This document shows positions 1 to 5,143 of a stretch of DNA of 6,026 nt, piece after piece. The notes beneath the pieces were generated by a model that was given only the letters and a program-made list of their open reading frames with translations, had not been told where the DNA came from and ran no database searches. Made by a program: the position numbers and the translations under genes. Origin of the DNA: Bacillota bacterium (GTDB lineage Bacteria; Bacillota; Clostridia; Oscillospirales; Ruminococcaceae); the NCBI GenBank assembly GCA_023457175.1, contig JAEWMM010000001.1, forward strand, positions 1-6,026, read 5' to 3'. The first letter of the stretch is position 1, and each line of letters opens with the position of its first letter.

Positions 1-458
1 TAGGAATACACCTTCCAGAGCAGATTATCCCTGCCCGCAACGGTCCAGTCGACGATGATATTGTCGCGACCGGCGTCCTCAATCGGCGCGAACGAGATAA
101 AATCGATCTCGCCGCCCTCGCCGGGCAGCTGGTAGCGGCTTTTCCAAACGCCGTCCTGCTCGGCAAGAATGCTCATCCAGGAGGAGGTCAAGCCGTTGAC
201 GGTCAGCTCGTAAAAGACAATGGCCTCGTCGCGGCCATCCTTATCGAGGTCGTCCAGCACGCAGGCCGAGAGATTATCACCCCGGCGGGGGTATTTCAGC
301 TTGAAGGCGTTGGTGCCGACCGCCAGCTCGACCGCATCGTAAATGGCCGACTGCTGCGCCGTCAGGCGCGGCGGCTCAAGCAGCTCGTTGACGCCGAGCT
401 GCACCCCGCTACAGGCGCTTAACAGCAACAAAGATAAAATCAGCGCTAAAAGCCGCAC
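1..458 (-). CDS. Partial lipoprotein with FG-GAP/VCBS-like motif (3' end cut by the window edge)
   Basis: The frame is open from a GTG at 458 to the left edge: 152 codons and no stop, so the C-terminus is missing. The GTG is preferred because the nine bases GGAGGTGAT (471-463), fully complementary to the 16S rRNA tail, put the GGAGG core 8 bases upstream. An in-frame ATG at 464 overlaps that site and is only 2 bases from the core. Residues 2-13 are a short leucine-rich signal peptide, and L13-S14-A15-C16 is a lipobox, so the protein should be lipidated on C16 and anchored outside the cytoplasmic membrane. Residues 64-84 contain D70-L-D72-K-D74-G75-R-D77-E78 followed by a hydrophobic strand, the Ca-binding-loop pattern of FG-GAP/VCBS blades. 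A weaker second copy (I126-E-D-A-G-R-D-N-I-I-V) follows at about 119-139. This suggests a small beta-propeller-like or repeat-bearing surface lipoprotein. Specific function unknown. It may be transcribed from the strong promoter at 713-740. Confidence 0.85.
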   Translation of the reverse strand, partial: MRLLALILSLLLLSACSGVQLGVNELLEPPRLTAQQSAIYDAVELAVGTNAFKLKYPRRGDNLSACVLDDLDKDGRDEAIVFYELTVNGLTSSWMSILAEQDGVWKSRYQLPGEGGEIDFISFAPIEDAGRDNIIVDWTVAGRDNLLWKVYS

Positions 459-462
459 CGGC

Positions 463-471
463 ATCACCTCC
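463..471 (-). promoter_or_regulatory. Perfect Shine-Dalgarno site deciding the GTG start of the lipoprotein
   Basis: Read on the minus strand the site is GGAGGTGAT, a nine-base match to the anti-Shine-Dalgarno sequence. Its last two bases are the first two bases of an in-frame ATG (464-462). That ATG is too close to be used, which makes the GTG at 458 the likely start. Confidence 0.8.
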
Positions 472-630
472 CCGTTTTATATTAATGTCCCGCTGAGAAG
501 CTAAATAGATTGACAAGCAGATTTAGTCCTGTCAGGACGATACGGCGCGCGGTTGACGCCCGCTGGCCTTGGGTATAAGCAGGGCGAAAAAATCTGATAT
601 ATCAATGTTGGAGCCGCCCGCCGCCGCCAG

Positions 631-674
631 AAAAAGAGACGGCGCTTTAAGCTGTCGGTCTGCGGCTAAAGCGC
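631..674 (-). terminator. Hairpin plus U-rich tail downstream of the minus promoter (candidate attenuator or small-RNA terminator)
   Basis: The arms GCGCTTTA (674-667) and TAAAGCGC (649-642) form a perfect 8-bp stem. It can be extended inwards past one bulged base by about five weaker pairs. The minus-strand sequence after it is CGTCTCTTTTTCT, with five Ts at 635-631. The tail starts a few bases after the stem, so termination may be partial. From the predicted start near 706 this would give an RNA of about 75-80 bases, with read-through reaching the lipoprotein gene. It is a structural call from base pairing by eye; no known RNA family is recognised. Confidence 0.45.
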
Positions 675-712
675 ATCGGCACGGCTCAAATCGCATTTTT
701 CCATATTTAATT

Positions 713-740
713 ATTATACCACCAGATAGTGTCGTGTCAA
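713..740 (-). promoter_or_regulatory. Consensus sigma-A promoter with extended -10, facing the lipoprotein
   Basis: On the minus strand there is a perfect -35 TTGACA (740-735), a 16-base spacer and a perfect -10 TATAAT (718-713), preceded by TGG, the extended -10 motif. This predicts a start near 706. The lipoprotein start is at 458, so the untranslated leader would be about 250 bases. Both hexamers match consensus exactly, so the promoter should be strong unless repressed. The hairpin at 631-674 lies 32 to 64 bases into the transcript. Confidence 0.85.
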
Positions 741-833
741 TCGCCAAGGCCGTATGAAGCGTTAACAAGCTGTGACATTTCTGTGATATCTCCGCGGCCG
801 AATGACTATTTCAGGACAGGCAGGGCAAAGCTT

Positions 834-874
834 TTGACACAGGGCTTTAAATCCGCGCATAATTATGGTAAAAT
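834..874 (+). promoter_or_regulatory. Promoter for ansA (two overlapping readings)
   Basis: A perfect -35 TTGACA (834-839) is followed after 18 bases by CATAAT (858-863), five of six matches to the -10 consensus, giving a start near 870. Overlapping it is an extended -10, TGG-TAAAAT (866-874), whose best -35 is the poor TTTAAA (846-851) at 17 bases; that would start near 881. Either reading leaves a leader of about 245-260 bases before the asparaginase start. Confidence 0.7.
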
Positions 875-881
875 AGCCGCG

Positions 882-1072
882 AATCAGCCGTTTTACCGGC
901 AGATTGCTGGGCGATGCGGACGAGCTTGGGCGGGCTTATTCGTCGCCGCGCGCAGCGCGTCTGTTGCAAAACGGCTGCGCGGCGGCCATATAACCCTTTT
1001 GTGCGCAACGCTCTGCCGTCTGACGCACAGGCGCGATGCGCACGGCAGGGCTTACGGGGCCGCTCTTCGGCC
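882..1072 (+). other. Hairpin-rich 5' leader of ansA (possible cis-regulatory RNA)
   Basis: Four stems can be drawn by eye. The first pairs 882-890 with 897-905 (8 bp with one A/A mismatch, loop of 6). The second pairs 944-956 with 974-984 (11 bp with a 2-base bulge). The third pairs 1010-1019 with 1042-1051 (10 bp including one G-U), with a small GCGC/GCGC stem inside its loop. The fourth pairs 1058-1062 with 1068-1072 (5 bp). Competing pairings exist: 910-914 with 943-947 would break the base of the second stem, and 963-967 with 1005-1009 uses its loop. No clear U-tract follows the last stem, so control by transcription termination is not obvious. I do not recognise a known riboswitch or T-box. 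Confidence 0.4.
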
Positions 1073-1109
1073 TTTGCGCCGCAGAGCAGGCTGTTAAAAT
1101 TCATTTATC

Positions 1110-1115
1110 GGAGGT
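1110..1115 (+). promoter_or_regulatory. Ribosome binding site of ansA, long spacing
   Basis: GGAGGT is the only good Shine-Dalgarno match before the ATG at 1128. The 12-base spacer is longer than usual, which may lower initiation. No closer alternative start in this frame is available, and the protein motif begins right after this ATG. Confidence 0.7.
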
Positions 1116-1127
1116 AAAATAACCAGT

Positions 1128-2117
1128 ATGAAGAAGCTGTTATTGCTCACTACAGGCGGTACCATCGCCTCCACCCCGTCGGACGACGGCCTGCGTCCAA
1201 CCGCGCAGGGCACCAGCCTGCTGGAGCTGGGGGGCATACTGCCCTACGACGTGACGGTGCGCGACCTGCTCACGCTCGATTCTTCCAACATTCAGCCCGA
1301 GGAATGGCAGCTGATCGCCCGCACGGTGTTTGAACAGCGGGGCGATTTTGACGGCATCGTCATCACCCACGGCACCGATACAATGGCCTACACAGCCTCG
1401 ATGCTCAGCTTTATGCTGCCGGGCATCGACCTGCCGGTTGTGCTCACCGGCAGCCAACTGCCGATTTTTCATCCGCTTTCCGACGCGCCGGACAATCTGC
1501 GCACCGCCTTTGCAATGGCGGTCAGCGACGTTCCGGGCGTTTTTGTGGCCTTTGACCGCAAGGTGCTGCTTGGCTGCCGCTCAGTCAAGGTGCGCACCAC
1601 CGGCTTTGACGCCTTTGACAGCGTAAACCTGTCGCCGGTCGCGCAGGTCAGCTCGGACGGGCTGGTCATCAATACGGCGTTGCTGCCCGCACAAAACGGC
1701 CCCTGTACGCTGTCCGAGCAGGTGGACAGCCGCGTTGCGTTATTCAAGCTGATTCCCGGACTGGATCCGCGCTTTTTAGAGGCGCTGCCGCAGCTCGACT
1801 GCCGCGGCGTCGTACTTGAGGCGTTCGGCTCGGGCGGGCTCGCCTTTTTGCGCCGTGACCTTGTGACGGCGCTGGCGCGGCTTGTCGAAAGCGGCATCTC
1901 GGTCGTGGTGTGCAGCCAGTGCCTGTACGAGGGCAGCGACATGACCACCTACGAGGTGGGGCGGCGCGCGCTGCAGCAGGGGGTTATTCCCGGCGGCGAC
2001 ATGACCTCGGAGGCCGCCGTCACCAAGCTGATGTGGGCGCTGGCCAATACCCGTTCGCTCCAAGAAGTGTCGGCCCTGTTTGCCAAAAGCCTCGCCGGGG
2101 AAATCAGCGTATCTTAG
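1128..2117 (+). CDS. ansA: L-asparaginase, type I (cytoplasmic)
   Basis: The enzyme hydrolyses L-asparagine to L-aspartate and ammonia. The 329 residues are close to the roughly 338 of E. coli AnsA. The N-terminal motif T9-G10-G11-T12-I13-A14-S15 carries the nucleophile T12; the second motif H81-G82-T83-D84-T85 supplies the T83/D84 pair. K154, in RSVKVRTTGFDAF, aligns with the catalytic lysine of the type I enzyme. L50-D-S-S-N, T107-G-S-Q and the C-terminal stretch GGDMTSEAAVTKL also match type I. There is no signal peptide: the first catalytic motif begins at residue 9, so the protein acts in the cytoplasm, unlike type II AnsB. The gene stands alone, with its own promoter (834-874) and a long structured leader, and converges on the liv operon. 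All key residues are present. A glutaminase side activity cannot be judged from sequence. Confidence 0.95.
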   Translation: MKKLLLLTTGGTIASTPSDDGLRPTAQGTSLLELGGILPYDVTVRDLLTLDSSNIQPEEWQLIARTVFEQRGDFDGIVITHGTDTMAYTASMLSFMLPGIDLPVVLTGSQLPIFHPLSDAPDNLRTAFAMAVSDVPGVFVAFDRKVLLGCRSVKVRTTGFDAFDSVNLSPVAQVSSDGLVINTALLPAQNGPCTLSEQVDSRVALFKLIPGLDPRFLEALPQLDCRGVVLEAFGSGGLAFLRRDLVTALARLVESGISVVVCSQCLYEGSDMTTYEVGRRALQQGVIPGGDMTSEAAVTKLMWALANTRSLQEVSALFAKSLAGEISVS

Positions 2118-2241
2118 GCCGCAGCTCTCCATTTTTAAATCTTGCGTTTGTCTGTCGATAAAGCGCCTGCTTTTCTGTAATTGCTGCAACGCAAATGCCG
2201 CTTAACGCGGCATCGGGGAACCCCTTGCGGGCAGCTGAGTC

Positions 2242-2267
2242 AAAACAGTCTGCCGCCGGACTATTTT
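2242..2267. terminator. Candidate weak bidirectional terminator
   Basis: AGTCTG (2247-2252) pairs with CGGACT (2257-2262) across a 4-base loop, six pairs with one G-U. AAAA lies one base outside on the left and TTTT one base outside on the right. The A-tract/stem/T-tract layout would work on either strand. It lies about 130 bases after the ansA stop codon. The stem is short, so efficiency is doubtful. Confidence 0.35.
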
Positions 2268-2422
2268 AACGCCCCTCCCTAGCTTCTTGAATAATAAAAG
2301 CACGTGTGAGACGCTGTAAACCGCGCCCGCATATATGTGTATGCGATTGCCTGACTGCGCGCTATTCGCGGCAGACGGCAGTATACCCGCTGCGGCTTTG
2401 CCAATATGCCCGCAAGCTTTTT

Positions 2423-2463
2423 AAAAGCCTGAGCAAAGCTTTTAATTTATGCGGCTTTTTCTT
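2423..2463 (+). terminator. Candidate rho-independent terminator for ansA
   Basis: AAAAGCC (2423-2429) pairs with GGCTTTT (2453-2459). Inside it, GCA (2433-2435) pairs with TGC (2450-2452) after a 3-base bulge. The right arm runs straight into TTTTTCTTC, a fair U-tract. A competing AT-rich stem, TTAAAAGC (2421-2428) with GCTTTTAA (2438-2445), uses the same bases. It lies about 300 bases after the ansA stop. Confidence 0.35.
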
Positions 2464-2484
2464 CAACATTGGCTTTTGACGCTG

Positions 2485-2517
2485 ACGACCCGCCAATCCA
2501 ACGGATTGGCGGGTCGT
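2485..2517 (-). terminator. 15-bp perfect hairpin just after livF (probable end of the liv operon)
   Basis: The arms at 2485-2499 and 2503-2517 are perfect reverse complements (15 bp, GC-rich, loop of 3). The stem begins 9 bases after the livF stop codon, where an operon terminator or a 3'-end-stabilising stem is expected. On the minus strand no U-tract follows; the next bases are CAGCGTCAAAAGCC. On the plus strand the hairpin is followed by the moderately T-rich TCCTGTGTCTTATC. The function as liv terminator is therefore inferred mainly from position and stem strength. Confidence 0.6.
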
Positions 2518-2526
2518 TCCTGTGTC

Positions 2527-3225
2527 TTATCTGCCCAAATAGGCTTTTTTGACCTCTTCGTCAGCCAGCAGCTTTTTGCCCTCTCCCGACATGGTAATGC
2601 GCCCCGTTTCGAGCACATGGGCATAGTCGGCGGTGTGCAGCGCCATATTGGCGTTCTGCTCAATGAGCAAAATTGTCATGCCCTGACGGTTTATTTCCTT
2701 TATAATATCGAAGATGCCGCGCACGATAATCGGCGCCAGCCCCAGCGAGGGTTCGTCCATCATCAGCACCTTGGGGCGGCTCATGAGTGCGCGGGCAACC
2801 GCAAGCATCTGCTGCTCACCGCCCGAAAGCGTCCCCGCCGCCTGCCAGTGGCGTTCCTTCAAGCGCGGAAACAGGTCATACACCCATGCGATGTCGTCAT
2901 CCAGCTTGTCGTGCCGCAGGTAGGCGCCAATCTTGATATTTTCGAGCACCGTCAGATCGGCAAAGACGCGGCGGCCCTCGGGTACGAGCGTGACGCCCTT
3001 CGAGACAATCGCCTCGGTCGGCAGGCCGCTGATCTTTGCATCTTTGAACATAATCTCGCCGCTCTTAATCGGCACCAAACCCGCTATGGCGCGCAGCGTT
3101 GTACTTTTGCCGGCGCCATTCGCGCCGATCAGCGTGACAATGCTCTTTTCGGGCACCTCAAACGAAATGCCCCTGACCGCCTCGATTCCGCCGTAATTGA
3201 CCTTTAAATCGTTGACCCTAATCAT
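2527..3225 (-). CDS. livF: Branched-chain amino acid-type ABC transporter ATPase LivF
   Basis: This is one of the two nucleotide-binding subunits of a HAAT-family importer, on the cytoplasmic face of the LivHM channel. Its 232 residues match the usual LivF length. Visible motifs are Walker A G34-A-N-G-A-G-K40-S-T42, the signature L133-S-G-G-E137-Q-Q, Walker B V153-L-M-M-D157-E158 and the D-loop S160-L-G-L. As in E. coli LivF, the Q-loop position reads V-P-E83-G-R-R-V-F, and the usual switch histidine is replaced in I-E189-Q190-N-A-N. These separate LivF from LivG. The ATG overlaps the livG stop by 8 bases (ATGATTAG), so translation is probably coupled. A G-rich stretch including GGTGG lies upstream. 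It is the last gene of the operon, followed by a strong hairpin. Family assignment is secure; the amino acid carried is not shown by this subunit. Confidence 0.95.
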   Translation of the reverse strand: MIRVNDLKVNYGGIEAVRGISFEVPEKSIVTLIGANGAGKSTTLRAIAGLVPIKSGEIMFKDAKISGLPTEAIVSKGVTLVPEGRRVFADLTVLENIKIGAYLRHDKLDDDIAWVYDLFPRLKERHWQAAGTLSGGEQQMLAVARALMSRPKVLMMDEPSLGLAPIIVRGIFDIIKEINRQGMTILLIEQNANMALHTADYAHVLETGRITMSGEGKKLLADEEVKKAYLGR

Positions 3226-4060
3226 CGGCAGCCACCCCCAGATACGCCTCTATGACGCGGTTGTTATTTTGAATTTCATCCGGTGTGCCCGAAGCGATGG
3301 TCTTGCCGAAATCCAGTACATAGATGCGGTCCGAGATGCGCATGACCAGATCCATGTGGTGCTCAATCATCAGCACCGTCAGGCCAAAGTCATCGCGAAT
3401 CTGCTTGATAAAATCGGTCAGCGCCTCGGTTTCCTGCGGGTTCATGCCGGCGGCCGGCTCGTCGAGCAGCAGCAGCGTCGGCTCGGTAGCCAGCGCGCGC
3501 GCAATCTCAAGGCGGCGCTGCTTGCCGTAGGGCAGGTTATTGGCTTTTTCGTCTTTTAAATCCTCAAGGCCGAGAATTTGCAGAAGCTCAAGCGTTCTCT
3601 GGCGCATGGCGGCCTCTTCGGCGCGGTTCATGCGCAGCGTGGCCGAAAGCACGCCCGCCTTTGAACGCAGATGCCGCCCAATCAGCACGTTTTCAAACAC
3701 CGTGAGGTTTTTGAACAACCGGATATTCTGAAAGGTTCTCGCGACACCCAGCCTGGTAATCGCGTCAGGAGTTTGAACGAGCGCCTTATTAAATTTATCG
3801 GCGTCGCTGCCCTGATAAAGCTTTTTCATCGGGCCCTGCGGGTGGTTTGAGACAATCAGCTCGCCGTTAAAGTGAATTGCGCCGTTTGTGGGGGTATAAA
3901 CGCCGGTGATCACATTAAAGGCGGTGGTTTTGCCAGCGCCGTTCGGGCCTATGAGCGCGACAATCTCACCGCGGTTAATCTCCATCGACAGGTCGTTGAC
4001 CGCCACGACGCCGCCAAACTGCATCGTGACATTTTCTAAACGCAATACATTTTCACTCAT
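3218..4060 (-). CDS. livG: Branched-chain amino acid-type ABC transporter ATPase LivG
   Basis: This is the second nucleotide-binding subunit of the importer, partner of LivF. From the ATG at 4060 it has 280 residues. Walker A is G38-P-N-G-A-G-K44-T-T46, the Q-loop is F-Q111-N, the LivG-type signature is L176-P-Y-G-K-Q-R, Walker B is L197-L-L-L-D200-E201 and the switch histidine is H234. An upstream in-frame ATG at 4090 would add ten residues, seven of them arginine or lysine. I reject it because that stretch is the livM C-terminus read in another frame, and 4060 gives an 8-base overlap with livM (ATGAGTGA), the same arrangement as livG/livF. Between the strand ending at G66 and the Q-loop region there is a hydrophilic segment (about 67-100). 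It makes the protein some 20-25 residues longer than E. coli LivG as I recall it. ATPase motifs are intact, so it should be functional. Confidence 0.93.
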   Translation of the reverse strand: MSENVLRLENVTMQFGGVVAVNDLSMEINRGEIVALIGPNGAGKTTAFNVITGVYTPTNGAIHFNGELIVSNHPQGPMKKLYQGSDADKFNKALVQTPDAITRLGVARTFQNIRLFKNLTVFENVLIGRHLRSKAGVLSATLRMNRAEEAAMRQRTLELLQILGLEDLKDEKANNLPYGKQRRLEIARALATEPTLLLLDEPAAGMNPQETEALTDFIKQIRDDFGLTVLMIEHHMDLVMRISDRIYVLDFGKTIASGTPDEIQNNNRVIEAYLGVAADD

Positions 4061-5132
4061 GCGCCGCACCGCCCTTCGCCTTTTTCGCAAACGGCTTTTT
4101 AAAGAAGCCGATCAGGCCATCCCACGAAAACTCGCGGTCGCCCATGATACCCTGACGGTAGAACAGCACGACGATCATGATGATGACCGAGAACACAACC
4201 TTGCGGAAGCCCGAGCGCAGCAAGGGGATGTGAAAGCCGTTGATAACCGTCTCGGCGTCGAGAAAGCGCAGCCACCACTCGCTGCACGCGATAAACAGAA
4301 AGGACGAAAGACAGCTGCCGGTAATCGAACCAATGCCGCCCAGCACGACGATGAGCAAAATCTCATAGGTCATCGCCGACTTAAAGGCCGAGGCCTGCAC
4401 CGTCGTCTGGTACATAGCCAGCAGCGCGCCGCTGACGCCCGCGAAGAATGAGCTGATGACAAAGGACAGCATCTTGTGTTTAAACAGGCTGACGCCCATG
4501 GCCTCGGCGGCAATCTCATCCTCGCGGATGGCCTTAAAGGCCCGCCCGAACGAGGAGTTGATAAGCAGGACGATCAGCGCAATGCAAATGCCCGACACTG
4601 CGAACGGGAACAGCACCGACGAAAACGCCGGAAATTTGCGCAGCAGGTTTGAGCCGTTTGTCAGCGGGCCCAGCTTATCCCACTGGAAAATGGCGCGGAT
4701 GATTTCTGCAAAGCCCAGCGTCGCAATGGCAAGGTAGTCGCCCTTTAAGCGCAGCACCGGCAGGCCGATAAAAAACGCGAACACCGCGGCGGCAAGCCCG
4801 GCCAAAACAAGTGCCAGCGGCACCGGAAGCGCAAATTGAATAACGCCGCCGTCAAAATACTGGTAAACCTGCGCCCTCGCCTGAGGGGGAATCGTAAAGA
4901 TTGCATAGGTGTAGGCGCCGATGAGCATAAAGCCCGCCTGCCCGAGCGAGAACAGCCCCGTAAAGCCGTTTAAAAGGTTCATCGAGACGGCCACCAGCGC
5001 GTATATCGCGCCCTTTTTAAGCACCGTAAACAGCATCGAAGTAGAAGGCAGCGTGCGTTCAAGCAAAAACAAAAACACAAACAGCGCCGCTACGGCAATG
5101 AGGGAATAAATATTTTTTATTTTTTTATTCAT
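4053..5132 (-). CDS. livM: Branched-chain amino acid-type ABC transporter permease LivM
   Basis: This is a multi-pass membrane subunit that forms the translocation path with LivH. From the ATG at 5132 it has 359 residues. Hydrophobic segments include about 8-24, 42-55, 64-80, 101-124, 174-191, 222-239, 257-281 and 311-325. Family motifs are G57-F-T-G-L-F-S-L-G-Q-A-G (57-68), the L-K-G-D-Y-L-A-I-A-T-L-G-F stretch (129-141), the cytoplasmic coupling loop around A201-I-R-E-D-E-I-A-A-E-A-M-G213 that docks on the ATPase, and V262-V-L-G-G-I-G-S. The C-terminal tail (about 344-354) is basic. A GTG at 5141 directly abuts the livH stop, but the AGGTGG ribosome binding site (5143-5138) overlaps it and lies 5 bases from the ATG, so the ATG is preferred. 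The 3' end overlaps livG by 8 bases. Confidence 0.93.
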   Translation of the reverse strand: MNKKIKNIYSLIAVAALFVFLFLLERTLPSTSMLFTVLKKGAIYALVAVSMNLLNGFTGLFSLGQAGFMLIGAYTYAIFTIPPQARAQVYQYFDGGVIQFALPVPLALVLAGLAAAVFAFFIGLPVLRLKGDYLAIATLGFAEIIRAIFQWDKLGPLTNGSNLLRKFPAFSSVLFPFAVSGICIALIVLLINSSFGRAFKAIREDEIAAEAMGVSLFKHKMLSFVISSFFAGVSGALLAMYQTTVQASAFKSAMTYEILLIVVLGGIGSITGSCLSSFLFIACSEWWLRFLDAETVINGFHIPLLRSGFRKVVFSVIIMIVVLFYRQGIMGDREFSWDGLIGFFKKPFAKKAKGGAAHE

Positions 5133-5137
5133 CGCAG

Positions 5138-5143
5138 CCACCT
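5138..5143 (-). promoter_or_regulatory. Ribosome binding site of livM, deciding the ATG start
   Basis: On the minus strand the site reads AGGTGG, one mismatch from AGGAGG, five bases before the ATG at 5132. It overlaps the livH stop codon and the alternative GTG at 5141. The GTG would have only a weak AAGG upstream. Confidence 0.6.

Larger units (their letters stand above)
459..1127. other. Divergent intergenic region with two promoters and structured leaders
   Basis: These 669 bases lie between the leftward lipoprotein and the rightward asparaginase. I see no convincing protein gene, tRNA or rRNA. The region holds, in order: a short inverted repeat TCCTG-T-CAGGA (527-537); a hairpin with U-rich tail (631-674, minus); a consensus promoter facing left (713-740); a promoter facing right (834-874); and a leader of about 245 bases with four hairpins (882-1072). 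The two promoters diverge with about 93 bases between their -35 boxes, enough space for a shared regulator site, but none is recognised with confidence. Confidence 0.7.
2118..2526. other. Convergent intergenic region with multiple hairpins, no gene seen
   Basis: These 409 bases lie between the ends of ansA and livF. I find no supported reading frame, tRNA or rRNA. Inverted repeats are frequent. A 7-bp perfect stem ATGCCGC/GCGGCAT (2195-2201 with 2207-2213) has loop TTAAC. A 6-bp stem CGCATA/TATGCG pairs 2328-2333 with 2340-2345. A 5-bp stem TGCGG/CCGCA (2391-2395 with 2410-2414) is followed by AGCTTTTT. The three stronger terminator-like structures are listed separately. The region probably serves to end both converging transcripts. 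Confidence 0.6.

Noticed and set aside
527..537. TCCTG-T-CAGGA inverted repeat as an operator
   Set aside because: Only five bases per arm and not placed at a promoter. Too short to support a call.
510..544. A plus-strand TTGACA at 510-515
   Set aside because: No -10 element at acceptable spacing; the nearest candidate GATACG is about 23 bases away, and no gene follows in that direction before the real ansA promoter.
532..696. A 54-codon frame on the minus strand starting about 10 bases after the predicted transcription start
   Set aside because: There is no ribosome binding site, the composition is unremarkable, and the promoter hairpin lies inside it. A longer version starting at 768 begins upstream of the promoter. 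More likely non-coding leader.
771..786. Two TGTGA repeats spaced 11 bases apart between the divergent promoters, resembling CRP half-sites
   Set aside because: They are direct rather than inverted, five bases long and easily due to chance. No regulator gene is nearby.
729..1097. A 122-codon plus-strand frame, with an 85-codon minus-strand frame opposite, ahead of ansA
   Set aside because: Arginine-, alanine- and cysteine-rich translation of GC-rich hairpins; no ribosome binding site; the frame starts upstream of the ansA promoter.
1469..1948. A 159-codon minus-strand frame inside ansA
   Set aside because: Serine/threonine/arginine-rich antisense shadow of a gene with intact catalytic motifs.
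2449..3207. A 252-codon plus-strand frame opposite livF
   Set aside because: It is the antisense shadow of livF. livF has every ABC ATPase motif, while this frame has no recognisable domain or ribosome binding site.
3906..4451. A 181-codon plus-strand frame across the livG/livM junction
   Set aside because: Antisense shadow of two well-supported genes, highly charged and without domain features.
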